Positions 8,345 through 16,580 of a DNA stretch of 64,000 nt are shown piece by piece; the first letter of the stretch is position 1; every line of letters begins with the position of its first letter. The notes under the pieces were generated by a model. That model searched no databases. It was not told the origin of the DNA and saw nothing but the letters and a program-made list of their open reading frames with translations. The stretch is from Pseudanabaena sp. lw0831 (lineage in GTDB: Bacteria > Cyanobacteriota > Cyanobacteriia > Pseudanabaenales > Pseudanabaenaceae), in NCBI RefSeq assembly GCF_016584665.1, contig NZ_BBJB01000117.1, positions 1 through 64,000 of the forward strand. Reading direction: 5' to 3'. Made by a program: the position numbers and the translations under genes.

Positions 8345-8469
8345 AATTCTCATTATGAAACCAATTTTGGGGTTTGCTTCGTCGAAGGCGGAGCAAACCC
8401 CAAAATTGGTTTTATTGAAAGTCCGCCTTCGGCGGACTTTCAATAAAACCAATTTTTATAATGAGAATT
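8345..8469. repeat. Three-level nested palindrome
   Basis: Outer arms AATTCTCATTAT / ATAATGAGAATT (8345-8356, 8458-8469) enclose a hairpin with arms AAACCAATTTTGGGGTTTGCT. Next comes a separate hairpin ATTGAAAGTCCGCC-TTC-GGCGGACTTTCAAT, then another AAAACCAATTTTT copy. The order looks like palindromes inserted inside palindromes. It fills most of the 8028-8555 gap together with the previous element. Confidence 0.7.
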
Positions 8470-8555
8470 ACTGGAGAGCTTGAGATTTTATTGCAATTTG
8501 AAGAACTACACGGTTAAAATGGTTGTTTAACAGAACGTAATATTTAGATACCTTC

Positions 8556-9566
8556 ATGCAATCGGCAGTACGAATTGAAAATCTTAGGAAAACTTATGGC
8601 GATACCGTTGCCGTAGATGGAATTTCTCTAAATGTTACACAAGGGCAAATCTATGGACTATTAGGTCCAAATGGGGCAGGCAAAACTACGACTATGCGTT
8701 GCCTTTGCACTCTTACTAAGCCTGACTCAGGGTTGATCGAGGTGGCTGGGGCAACTGAGGCAAGAGCTATTCGCAATCGGCTAGGCTATGTTGCCCAAGA
8801 AGTAGCATTGGACAAAGTCTTGACGGGGCGTGAATTATTACAGTTTCAAGCTGCTTTGTATCATATTTCTCCAAAACAAATTGGCGATCGCATTGCCAGT
8901 GTCTTAGATTTACTACAACTAGAGTCTTATGCCGATAAACTTTCGGGGACATATTCGGGTGGGTTGAAAAAACGTTTAGATTTAGCTGCGGGTCTACTAC
9001 ATCAACCATCGGTGCTCATTCTTGATGAGCCGACCGTGGGCTTAGATATCCAGAGTCGGTTCGCGATTTGGGAGTTTTTACGCAAGCTGCGAGCATCGGG
9101 TGTGACGGTATTAATCTCAAGTCATTACCTTGAAGAAATTGATGCCCTCGCCGATCGCGTGGCAATTATTGATAAGGGCAAAATTATTGCTGAAGGTACG
9201 ACTGACGAACTAAAAACTAAGGTAGGAGGCGATCGTATTACGGTGAGAATACGTGAGTTTGCGGATCGGCAAGATGCGGAACAGGCGAAAAAGATTTTGC
9301 AGCAGTTACCAATCGTGCAAAGCATCACAATTAATTCAGCTCAAGGTAATGCAGTCAATTTATTTGTTACTCCTGATGCTAATGCAATTAACGAAATTCA
9401 AAATATGTTAGCAGCGGTTGATATTGAAGTATTTAGTTTGTCCCAGTCACGTCCTAGTCTTGACGATGTATTTCTAGCAGCGACGGGGCAAACTATTCTT
9501 GATGCCGAAATCGCGCAGTCAGAGATAATGACAGGAAGTAAAGGTAAAAAGAAGGTCAAGAAATAG
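8556..9566 (+). CDS. ABC transporter ATP-binding protein (DrrA/ABC-2 type)
   Basis: The 336-residue ATPase has Walker A GPNGAGKTT (residues 37-45), the signature YSGGLKKRLDLA, Walker B VLILDEPTVGLD, and the H-loop in ISSHYLEEID. The C-terminal ~100 residues resemble the accessory domain of daunorubicin/ABC-2 exporter ATPases. It would drive export by an ABC-2 permease, but no permease gene adjoins it; the next gene encodes a channel-like protein. The substrate is unknown. It starts at ATG 8556. Confidence 0.9.
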   Translation: MQSAVRIENLRKTYGDTVAVDGISLNVTQGQIYGLLGPNGAGKTTTMRCLCTLTKPDSGLIEVAGATEARAIRNRLGYVAQEVALDKVLTGRELLQFQAALYHISPKQIGDRIASVLDLLQLESYADKLSGTYSGGLKKRLDLAAGLLHQPSVLILDEPTVGLDIQSRFAIWEFLRKLRASGVTVLISSHYLEEIDALADRVAIIDKGKIIAEGTTDELKTKVGGDRITVRIREFADRQDAEQAKKILQQLPIVQSITINSAQGNAVNLFVTPDANAINEIQNMLAAVDIEVFSLSQSRPSLDDVFLAATGQTILDAEIAQSEIMTGSKGKKKVKK

Positions 9567-9567
9567 A

Positions 9568-9673
9568 TATATAGGACTTACGCAAAAGAACGAAATGTAG
9601 GGCAATTCATGAATTGCCGCTACTAGGATAAAATGCGGGTTTAAAGTCATTTTTGTGTAAGTACTAATATATA
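9568..9673. repeat. Element with GGACTTACGCA-type inverted ends
   Basis: The left end TATATAGGACTTACGCAAAA pairs with the right end TTTTGTGTAAGTACTAATATA. The middle contains a GGCAATTCATGAATTGCC palindrome. This is the layout of a small non-autonomous element. It begins at the stop of the ABC gene. Confidence 0.55.
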
Positions 9674-9720
9674 CCCAAAGACGAGATGTGGCGCTAACTG
9701 CCGCATCTCGTCTTTGGGGT
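9673..9720. terminator. Palindrome, possible terminator after the ABC ATPase gene
   Basis: Arms ACCCAAAGACGAGATG and CATCTCGTCTTTGGGGT flank a GC-rich core with a small loop and are followed by TTTTA. It lies 107 bases beyond the ABC gene stop, directly after the previous element. Confidence 0.55.
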
Positions 9721-9870
9721 TTTATGGCGTAACAAGCATTAGGTTTTTAGTAAAGTTTTCTATAGCAAGTACAAACAAAATCTTAACTATTGCTGACTAT
9801 TTTATAGCTGTAACTGCATTTAATATACGGTGAGGGATTCTTTCCTTAGTTCTTTACATTGAGGTGCAGT

Positions 9871-11457
9871 ATGCGCGAGTTAACTTCTTTCGTCTTGGCT
9901 CAAGCCTCGACGACAAAAAGTTTTTCGATAGAAGATGTACTGAGACCAGAAGGAATCGTATTCCAACTTGTCTTTGCGATCGCTATCTTAGTTGGTGGTT
10001 GGGTAATTGCCATATTTTTCTCTTCTATGACCGAAGGATTACTGAAACGTACAGATATTGATAATAAACTGTCGAATTGGTTAACAGGTTCTCGCACTAG
10101 TAGTCTATCAATTGAGAAATGGGCAGGTATTACAGTTTTTTGGATCATCATCCTATTCACTTTGGTAGGATTTTTCCAATTTCTGAGATTAGATGCAGTC
10201 GCGACTCCGCTAAATAGTCTGCTAGCGCAGATTGCGTCGTTCTTACCGAAACTAGGAGGAGCGGCGATTATCGCAGGCATCGCATGGGTCTTAGCAACCA
10301 TTAGCAAAGTCATTGTCGGACGCTATTTGCGATCGGCTCAAGTTGATGTCAAGGTGAATGAGAGCGTTGGTGACGCAAATACTGAAGTGATGCCTCTTAG
10401 TGGGACGCTATCTTCGGCTTTGTATTGGTTTATCTTGCTGCTCTTTTTGCCTTTAATTCTTGATACCCTTGGCTTGGTTCAAGCACTTCAGCCCATTCAA
10501 AATCTTGTCAATCAGGTCTTGAGCGCTCTACCAAAAATCCTCAAGGCGCTAATGATTGGTGGGATCGGTTGGTTGATTGCTCAAGTAGTAAAGCGAATTG
10601 TCACGAATCTCTTAGCTACTAGTGGTGCAGATCGGTTTCTTCAGCGTTGGACTCCTAATCAAACTGAATATACTCTGTCTCAAGTGGTGGGGAACTTCAT
10701 CTATGTATTGATTCTGATCCCCACAGCTATATCTACATTAGAAGCATTAGAAGTTGGCGCAATCTCCCGCCCTGCGACAGCAATGCTCGATCAAGTATTG
10801 CGCTTCTTACCTCAAGTTTTTGTGGCTAGTGCAATTCTCACTGTTGCTTATTTCCTTGGTCAATTTGCTAGAGACATTATTTCTGGAATTCTTACAGGAT
10901 TGGGCTTTAACAATATCTTGCAATGGTTGGGATTCTCGACGATCTCATCAGCACCGACTGAATCACGGGTAGATGTCGATTCTGAAAATAGCCCGATCAC
11001 TTCTCTGCCGCCACAAACACCTTCACAAATTGTCGGTATTATCGTATTCCTAGCAATTATGCTAGTTGCGATCGCTACAGCCACAGATGTTTTACAGATT
11101 AATGCACTCACCCGTATTGTCTTTGGAGTGCTGCTAGTAGCAGGTCAAGTTTTAAGCGGCGTAGTTATTTTTGCGATCGGCTTATACCTTGCTAATCTTG
11201 CGTTTAACTTGATTACGAGTACTGGCGGCCGCCAATCCCGAATCCTCGGTCATGCGGCTCGAATTTCGATTGTCGCGCTGATTACAGCGATGGCTCTCAA
11301 ACAGATGGGTATCGCTAGTAATATTGTCGATCTCGCCTTTGGTTTATTGACTGGCGCAATTGCAGTTGCGATCGCAGTTGCCTTTGGTATAGGCGGCAAA
11401 GATATTGCTTCCCAACAATTACGTGAATGGCTAGACTCATTCAAACGGAACGACTAA
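9871..11457 (+). CDS. Mechanosensitive ion channel-like protein (TM-helix repeat)
   Basis: The 528-residue protein is built from repeated hydrophobic units: SFLPKLGGAAIIAGIAWVLA, ALPKILKALMIGGIGWLIA and FLPQVFVASAILTVAYFLG. These match the conserved TM-helix repeat seen in bacterial MscS-related proteins. The end, AVAIAVAFGIGGKDIASQQLREWLD, matches the GLGGRxxA turn preceding an MscS domain, but no full MscS beta domain follows. ATG 9871 is preferred over TTG 9859 because GAGGTG precedes it. The role in osmotic protection is inferred. Confidence 0.8.
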   Translation: MRELTSFVLAQASTTKSFSIEDVLRPEGIVFQLVFAIAILVGGWVIAIFFSSMTEGLLKRTDIDNKLSNWLTGSRTSSLSIEKWAGITVFWIIILFTLVGFFQFLRLDAVATPLNSLLAQIASFLPKLGGAAIIAGIAWVLATISKVIVGRYLRSAQVDVKVNESVGDANTEVMPLSGTLSSALYWFILLLFLPLILDTLGLVQALQPIQNLVNQVLSALPKILKALMIGGIGWLIAQVVKRIVTNLLATSGADRFLQRWTPNQTEYTLSQVVGNFIYVLILIPTAISTLEALEVGAISRPATAMLDQVLRFLPQVFVASAILTVAYFLGQFARDIISGILTGLGFNNILQWLGFSTISSAPTESRVDVDSENSPITSLPPQTPSQIVGIIVFLAIMLVAIATATDVLQINALTRIVFGVLLVAGQVLSGVVIFAIGLYLANLAFNLITSTGGRQSRILGHAARISIVALITAMALKQMGIASNIVDLAFGLLTGAIAVAIAVAFGIGGKDIASQQLREWLDSFKRND

Positions 11458-11461
11458 AAAC

Positions 11462-11507
11462 AAAAAAGCGGTAGGGGCAATTCATGAATTGCCCCTACCG
11501 CTTTTTT
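11462..11507. terminator. Perfect 46-bp palindrome, convergent terminator
   Basis: Every base of AAAAAAGCGGTAGGGGCAAT onward is mirrored, with centre TTCATGAA. It sits between the stops of two convergent genes (11457 and 11515), with A-run and T-run edges suited to termination on both strands. The core GGGGCAATTCATGAATTGCCCC recurs in part at 9601. Confidence 0.75.
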
Positions 11508-11514
11508 ATGCAGT

Positions 11515-12471
11515 CTAAATTAGCATCGAACCTGAGGAATACATGCCTGAAGCGATCGCGCGATTGACCAGCGAATTTGCTCCGATTAAAGTTTGCGCTG
11601 GAATCTGAGCGTCTTTGCCAATGGAAGCATCTTCTCCCACATAACAAGGTGCATTCAAAACTGCTCCCTCGGCTACCTTAGCTGTTTTCGCAATCCAAAC
11701 ACCCTCACTTCTCTGCTCAACGCGATCGCCAAAATCATAGGCAACCTGACCTTCCAAAACATCGACTTGCGCTTGGAAATACTTCTCAGGCGTTCCCATG
11801 TCCATCCAATAGCCATCCCATACAAATCCCATCATCTTTAATCCTCGTTCTAAAACATTGGGGAAAACCTTCCGTTCAAAGCTTAGCGGTTCACCCGTGG
11901 GATAGATGTCAAAAATCTTTGGTTCGAGAACATAGGTTCCTGCGTTAATCGTATCGATCCCTTGAGCAAGAAATTCTACGGCTTGCTCAGCATTCGGTTT
12001 TTCACGAAAAGCTTGTACCTGACTTTGTTCGTTAATCTCTACTAAGCCAAAAGGCGTAATATCGGGGACTTTAGTCAGGGTCAAAGTTGCATCAGCTTGA
12101 GTTTCCTTATGAAACTTTATTAGCGCCGTCAAGTCTAAATTAGTAAGAATATCGGCATTGAACACGATCAATGACTCACCTGTGAAATATGGCTCGGCAA
12201 GCTTAATTGCACCTGCGGTATCGAGTGGGGTTGACTCTTCGATATAGCGAATTTTCACCCCAAAGCGATCACCATCTCCAAAATAATCGATCACTTGTCG
12301 CGCTTGATACTGCACGTTTAGCAAAATGTCGCAGACACTAGCTTCACGGCAACGATTAATCATCCATTCCAGAAATGGGCGATCAATTAGAGGTAGCATT
12401 GGCTTAGGACAGCCATAGGTCAAGGGTCTGAGGCGTGTTCCTTTCCCACCAGCAATAATTACAGCTTGCAT
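11515..12471 (-). CDS. Sugar-phosphate nucleotidyltransferase (mannose-1-P guanylyltransferase-like)
   Basis: The 318-residue enzyme starts MQAVIIAGGKGTRLRPLT, the nucleotide-binding G-G-x-G-T-R-L-x-P-L signature, with KPMLP following. IVFNADILTN and WMDMGTPEKYFQ are conserved active-site regions. The C-terminal ~70 residues (AKVAEGAVLNAPCYVGEDASIGKDA) form a left-handed beta-helix hexapeptide tail. It would make NDP-sugars for polysaccharide synthesis. ATG 12471 is chosen because upstream frame overlaps the divergent LCP gene. It is divergent from the LCP ligase about 50 bases away, consistent with a shared envelope role. Confidence 0.88.
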   Translation of the reverse strand: MQAVIIAGGKGTRLRPLTYGCPKPMLPLIDRPFLEWMINRCREASVCDILLNVQYQARQVIDYFGDGDRFGVKIRYIEESTPLDTAGAIKLAEPYFTGESLIVFNADILTNLDLTALIKFHKETQADATLTLTKVPDITPFGLVEINEQSQVQAFREKPNAEQAVEFLAQGIDTINAGTYVLEPKIFDIYPTGEPLSFERKVFPNVLERGLKMMGFVWDGYWMDMGTPEKYFQAQVDVLEGQVAYDFGDRVEQRSEGVWIAKTAKVAEGAVLNAPCYVGEDASIGKDAQIPAQTLIGANSLVNRAIASGMYSSGSMLI

Positions 12472-12520
12472 AGAGTTGTTGACTTGCGGTATATGTTGTT
12501 TGTTGAGCATTATAGAAGTT

Positions 12521-13600
12521 ATGGAGTGGTGTGTGAGTAATAGACCGATAACTGCATCCAAAATTCGGTCAGGCGATATCACTAATCGTGCTGATTTGTC
12601 TGTTAATACACCACAGCCAACTCTTACAAAAACTATTAATAAAATTAAGCGCATCCCCTTTGCAAAAATTGGTTTTACTTTATCCCTATTAATCTCTGTC
12701 GGTGCTGGTGCGTTTTTAGGTCGGATTATCCCAATTAATGCCTTGGATTGGGGCGGTTTGTTGTCGGGGCGCAAACCTGAAGAAGTCTTGATGGAGGGAT
12801 TAGGTCGTAAGCTAGAGCGTCCCTATCAGATTTTGGTTATAGGTGTAGATCGAGTCCTTGATGCTCGCCTAGGCTCTCCCGAATCTTTTAATGGTCGTAG
12901 CGATAGTATGCTTCTAATTCGTCTCGATCCCGTCGATCGCTCTGTACAGATGCTATCAATCCCTCGTGATACGCAAGTGCCTATTCCTGGCTATGGTGTG
13001 ACCAAAATTAATGCAGCGAATGTCTATGGTGGTGCGTCGCTTGCCCAAGAGGTTGTTTCTGAGAAACTTAATGGTGTTGAAATTGATCGCTATGTGCGTA
13101 TAGATACCTCTGGGCTATCAGCTTTAGTGAATGCCCTAGGTGGTATTGAGGTGAATGTACCAAAGCGAATGAAGTATAAGGACAATACTCAAAAGCTCAA
13201 TATCGATCTTTATGCAGGTGTGCAGACTTTAAATGGGGAACAGGCTGAAGGATTTTCTAGATTTCGCAATGATGAAGATGGCGATATCGGGCGGATTAAG
13301 CGGCAACAGATTGTATTGAAGGCGGTGAAGGCAAAAATTGCTAATCCTGCGGTTGTGCTGCATCTTCCCGATCTGATTAACGTTATGCAAAAACATGTGG
13401 ACTCTAATCTCAGCTTTGACGAGATGATGGCGATCTCAACTTTTAGTATGACTTTAAAGCCTGACCAAATCCAATCTACTAGTCTCAAGGGCAGACCCAG
13501 TGAGCCAAATGAGTTTCGCTTTAGTTATTGGATTGTGAGTCCTGAGGATGTCGATCAGGCGATCGCGGATAAATTTACAACCAAACAAAAAACTCAATAA
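12521..13600 (+). CDS. LytR-CpsA-Psr (LCP) family glycopolymer ligase
   Basis: The product has a short cytosolic N-terminus, one membrane helix (IGFTLSLLISVGAGAFLGRI), then an LCP catalytic domain. Landmarks are NGRSDSMLLIRLDP, SIPRDTQVPIPGYG, INAANVYGG and RFRNDEDGDIGRIKRQQ. LCP proteins attach lipid-linked glycopolymers to the cell wall. ATG 12521 is given, but GTG 12533 has the better spaced GGAG (6 bases) and may be the true start. A strong hairpin terminator follows the stop. Confidence 0.88.
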   Translation: MEWCVSNRPITASKIRSGDITNRADLSVNTPQPTLTKTINKIKRIPFAKIGFTLSLLISVGAGAFLGRIIPINALDWGGLLSGRKPEEVLMEGLGRKLERPYQILVIGVDRVLDARLGSPESFNGRSDSMLLIRLDPVDRSVQMLSIPRDTQVPIPGYGVTKINAANVYGGASLAQEVVSEKLNGVEIDRYVRIDTSGLSALVNALGGIEVNVPKRMKYKDNTQKLNIDLYAGVQTLNGEQAEGFSRFRNDEDGDIGRIKRQQIVLKAVKAKIANPAVVLHLPDLINVMQKHVDSNLSFDEMMAISTFSMTLKPDQIQSTSLKGRPSEPNEFRFSYWIVSPEDVDQAIADKFTTKQKTQ

Positions 13601-13628
13601 AAAAGCAGCGCCTAGCGCTGCTTTTTTT
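13598..13628 (+). terminator. Rho-independent terminator of the LCP gene
   Basis: The stem GCAGCGC closes on CTA-type loop bases with GCGCTGC and is followed by seven T. It starts at the LCP stop codon. It also lies just beyond the 3' end of the convergent tRNA gene. Confidence 0.85.
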
Positions 13629-13639
13629 ATTATTTAGAA

Positions 13640-13713
13640 CGGGCCAGGAGGGATTCGAACCCCCGACACCGTGGTCCGTAGCCACGTGCTCTAGTCCACT
13701 GAGCTACAAGCCC
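13640..13713 (-). tRNA. tRNA-Arg (anticodon ACG)
   Basis: Read on the minus strand, the 74-base gene has acceptor GGGCTTG/CTGGCCC with discriminator G, D-arm TAGCTCAGTGGACTAGAGCA, and anticodon arm CGTGG-CTACGGA-CCACG giving ACG. The T-arm is GGGGG-TTCGAAT-CCCTC. The acceptor stem has a U6-U67 mismatch and a U-G pair. CCA is not encoded. Confidence 0.93.
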
Positions 13714-13779
13714 TTAACTCGCGAATCTAATGATAACACAGTGTGCAATATTGACAAGCAAAAAATAAATTTTCTTTTT

Positions 13780-13895
13780 CCACATAATGAAAACGCCGCC
13801 TTCATTATGTGGGTTACAGCAATTTTCGATCAAACGAACCACAATAATTTTTTGAAAGTGTTGCGAACCAACACTTTCAAAAAATTATTGGTTCG
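13780..13895. repeat. Two adjacent palindromes downstream of the TrmH-type gene
   Basis: The first (13780-13812) has arms CCACATAATGAA / TTCATTATGTGG. The second (13835-13895) has outer arms CGAACC / GGTTCG and inner arms AATAATTTTTTGAAAGTGTT with its reverse complement. Bases 13896-14104 hold a GCGCAAAGCGC palindrome and otherwise nothing I can identify. Confidence 0.65.
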
Positions 13896-14104
13896 GGTTT
13901 GAGCGCAAAGCGCTGTAAGTATAATCAGAGCTTAGCCTGCTAAAAAATATGGTTAGCATAGCGATCGCCGATCCACCAATCCCTCCAAAAATCTCTCTTA
14001 AGGAATGGGCGATCTCCCACCGTCTGGAATAGAGTGGGTTAATGTTTAGCGGAAACCACTATGTTTTGTTTCAAAACGATCTTTGACGGTTCTTTTTCGC
14101 CTAC

Positions 14105-14887
14105 CTACGATCGCTGACGTTTTGCTTCATATAGCAGCAGAGCCGCACAAATAGCCACATTTAAGGATTCCACGCGATCGCTTTGAGGAATCGAAACAGA
14201 TTCATCCGCAAGTTCAATTAATTCTTGAGACAGTCCATTGCCTTCATTACCTAGCAAAATTAAAGTCGGTTGCGTAAAGTCATAATCCCAATAGGTTTTA
14301 GGAGCATTGGCTAATGTGGCGATTATTTTTACACCCTGTGTTTGCAATTTGCGAATATCGGCGGCGATATCTGTGGATGTTTGCATCGCACAGCGAAACC
14401 ATTGTCCTGCGGTAGCCCGAATAATTTTAGGATTAGTCAAATCCACACTATCACTACTCACCAACATGCCATCAATTCCAACTGCCACAGCCGATCGCAC
14501 GATCGCCCCGATATTACCTGGATCTTGAATTGTTTCTAACGCCAAACCCAAGGACTTGATCTTGGCAATTTCGCGAGATGGCATTAACGCAGCAGCGATC
14601 GCCCCATCAGGATTTTTTGTGGTGGCGATCGCCTGAAGCACTTCTTCAGAAACAATTTCTAATCTTTCAATTTCATCAATGGCAGCAATCTGCTCATACA
14701 AATCGGGGTTAACCGCAATCCATTTTTCAGTACAACAGACTATTGAGAGTGGATAAGCTGTGGCGATCGATTCTATTAGAGCATGAGTTCCTTCTACTAA
14801 AAATAGCCCTTGTTCCTTCCGATCTTTAGCACTCTCACCAAGCGATCGCAGTTGCTTAACTAATGGATTTTTTGTACTGGTGAGCAA
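14105..14887 (-). CDS. TrmH/SpoU-family RNA 2'-O-methyltransferase
   Basis: The 260-residue protein begins LTSTKNPLVKQLRSL, the usual opening of rRNA-type SpoU methyltransferases. It carries the three SPOUT knot motifs: ETIQDPGNIGAIVRSA, LLGNEGNGLSQEL and IPQSDRVESLNVAICAALLLYEAKRQ. It methylates a ribose in rRNA or tRNA using SAM; the exact target cannot be read. The start is a TTG with AGGA about 8 bases upstream. Confidence 0.9.
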   Translation of the reverse strand: MLTSTKNPLVKQLRSLGESAKDRKEQGLFLVEGTHALIESIATAYPLSIVCCTEKWIAVNPDLYEQIAAIDEIERLEIVSEEVLQAIATTKNPDGAIAAALMPSREIAKIKSLGLALETIQDPGNIGAIVRSAVAVGIDGMLVSSDSVDLTNPKIIRATAGQWFRCAMQTSTDIAADIRKLQTQGVKIIATLANAPKTYWDYDFTQPTLILLGNEGNGLSQELIELADESVSIPQSDRVESLNVAICAALLLYEAKRQRS

Positions 14888-14929
14888 TTGCTAATTCCTA
14901 CAACAAATGTTTTTTATACGCATTTTAGT

Positions 14930-15030
14930 ATATAGCAATGCAAGAAATAGCTAGGACATAAAACCAAAAAGATGAGTGGCGGTGCTTCGCACCGCCACTC
15001 ATCTTTTTGGTTTTGATTTGTCTTACCGCA
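14930..15030. repeat. MITE-like palindromic element, copy 2
   Basis: The left end (TATAGCAATGCAAGAAATAG, then TAGGACATAAAACC) matches the element at 8172 almost base for base. The stem AAAACCAAAAAGATGAGTGGCGGTGC closes on a TTC triloop. The right end beyond TTTTGATTTGTC has decayed. It lies between the divergent TrmH-type and DUF4189 genes. Confidence 0.6.
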
Positions 15031-15127
15031 GGTTGTTACAAATATGGTAACGGGGTTAAGCAAATTATATTTTGCGGGGTAGTATACAAAATATAGAGTT
15101 TCATCAATAGTCTAAAGAGGATTGAGT

Positions 15128-15526
15128 ATGTCTAAAAAATTCTGGAATTCTTTAGCGATCGCTGCTGCCGTTATCATTCCGACAATCTCTGTGGGAGCTT
15201 TAGAAGCCTTCGCTCAAAACAGCTATGGAGCGATAGCCCGCTCTCCTTCAACTCAAGACAAAGGCTACTCTTGGAATTATCAAACTCGCGCTGCTGCTGA
15301 GAATAGAGCCTTGCAAGAATGTGAAGCTAGCGCTGCTCCAGGGGATTGTGAAATACTGATGTGGACTCGTAATGCCTGTATGTCGATCGCAGAGGGTAGT
15401 AATGGTGCAGCGGGAACAGCTTGGTCAACTAGTAGTAGACAAGCAGAATCTAAAGCTCGCCAAGTTTGCCGTGATTATGATGGCGTAGATTGCAGAGTAA
15501 CTCGCACGATATGCTTGCCTAAATAA
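15128..15526 (+). CDS. Secreted DUF4189-domain protein
   Basis: The 132-residue product has a signal peptide ending near ALEAFAQ, then a DUF4189 domain with YGAIARSPST, KGYSWNYQTRAAAENRALQEC and six Cys. DUF4189 proteins are small exported proteins of unknown function common in cyanobacteria. ATG 15128 has AGAGGA 7 bases upstream and is preferred over TTG 15122. A dedicated hairpin follows the stop. Confidence 0.85.
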   Translation: MSKKFWNSLAIAAAVIIPTISVGALEAFAQNSYGAIARSPSTQDKGYSWNYQTRAAAENRALQECEASAAPGDCEILMWTRNACMSIAEGSNGAAGTAWSTSSRQAESKARQVCRDYDGVDCRVTRTICLPK

Positions 15527-15527
15527 A

Positions 15528-15560
15528 TAGACTAAGCCAAGCGATGCTTGGCTTAGTCTA
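15528..15560 (+). terminator. Hairpin after the DUF4189 gene
   Basis: Arms TAGACTAAGCCAAGC and GCTTGGCTTAGTCTA are a perfect match around a GAT loop directly after the stop. It lacks a clear T-run, so it may rather protect the 3' end of the mRNA. Confidence 0.6.
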
Positions 15561-15581
15561 TAGCTGTTGCCAACCGTATCG

Positions 15582-15630
15582 ATAAAACAAAAAAAGCGAG
15601 TGGCGGCGTGAAACGCCGCCACTCGCTTTT
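15582..15630. repeat. Palindrome related to the 8172/14930 stems
   Basis: Arms ATAAAACAAAAAAAGCGAGT with GGCGGCG fold around TGAAA. TTTTGTCCTAAAT on the right recalls the TGTCCTA end of the MITE-like elements. T-rich outer arms could terminate transcription. Confidence 0.65.
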
Positions 15631-15700
15631 TTTGTTTTATTTTGTCCTAAATCAGATGGCGACAGATATATTATTGATTTAACAACCAGTTTTAAATTTT

Positions 15701-16528
15701 TTGCTATTAATTGAATCTCTCTTTTTACAATGTTTGGCGATCTCGATTGGGGCTTGTATTGGTAGTTTCTTAAACGTGGTAATTTATCGCGTCCCTGCGG
15801 GCTTATCAATTCTTCATCCGCCCTCTCGTTGTCCCCATTGTCTACGTCAACTTGCACCACGCGATAATATTCCGATTATTGGCTGGTTTCTGATTAGAGG
15901 CAAATGTCGTTATTGTCATACGCCCGTATCATGGCGCTATCCTGCGATCGAGGCGCTAACTGCATTTCTGTTTTGGAGCGTAGCTGCATATTTCGGAACT
16001 TCAGTATCAATTCTGACTTTATGTTTTTATGCTGCATTTCTCAGTTGGTTATTAGTACTTGCTCTGATTGATATCGACACGATGACCTTGCCCAATTCCT
16101 TAACGCAATCAGGGCTAGTATTAGGTCTAATTTACCAAGTCAGCCTCGCTTCTCTTGGTAATGGCGATCGTCTAGCTTTTCCTAGTTTGTTGCTATTTGG
16201 CATCGGTGGAGCTGTACTCGGTATATGGCTTTTAGATATCATGCGAATTTCTGGCAAAATTTTTCTGCAAAAAGAAGCAATGGGTGGCGGTGATCCCAAG
16301 TTAGCTGCGATGATTGGTATGTGGCTAGGTTGGCAAAATGTTTTGCTGACGCTCTTGATTGCTTCAGCGATCGGCACACTTATTGGAGCGATCGCTATAA
16401 TTACTAAAGATTTAGGAAAACAGCAGCCAATACCCTTTGGACCCTTTCTAGCTCTAGGTGGTGCAATTTCTCTATTCTTTGGTAAGTCGATTCTTTCAGT
16501 TTATCTTGGTTGGTTTGGACTAACTTGA
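15701..16528 (+). CDS. pilD: Prepilin peptidase (type IV leader peptidase/methylase)
   Basis: The polytopic 275-residue enzyme has SIGACIGSFLNVVIYRVP at the N-terminus and the paired zinc motifs CPHC and CRYC. The two aspartate motifs of type IV prepilin peptidases are present: LALIDIDTMTLPN and GGGDPKLAAMIGMWLGW. It cleaves and N-methylates type IV pilin precursors at the inner membrane. The only plausible start is TTG 15701; no ATG lies near the conserved N-terminus. Confidence 0.92.
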   Translation: MLLIESLFLQCLAISIGACIGSFLNVVIYRVPAGLSILHPPSRCPHCLRQLAPRDNIPIIGWFLIRGKCRYCHTPVSWRYPAIEALTAFLFWSVAAYFGTSVSILTLCFYAAFLSWLLVLALIDIDTMTLPNSLTQSGLVLGLIYQVSLASLGNGDRLAFPSLLLFGIGGAVLGIWLLDIMRISGKIFLQKEAMGGGDPKLAAMIGMWLGWQNVLLTLLIASAIGTLIGAIAIITKDLGKQQPIPFGPFLALGGAISLFFGKSILSVYLGWFGLT

Positions 16529-16580
16529 CATCAAGAAATAAGATGCGGCGTAAAGCTTTGAGCGCAAAGTGCTGTAATGC

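Noticed and set aside
8028-8555. CRISPR array
   Set aside because: The repeats are palindromes with differing stems and no regular spacers; no cas genes are in the window.
10860-11111. Minus-strand ORFs within the channel-like gene and many others opposite ribosomal genes
   Set aside because: They have no family features, no ribosome-binding sites, and lie wholly opposite well-supported genes.
12472-12774. N-terminal extension of the nucleotidyltransferase frame
   Set aside because: It runs through the divergent LCP gene, and the nucleotide-binding motif begins directly at ATG 12471.
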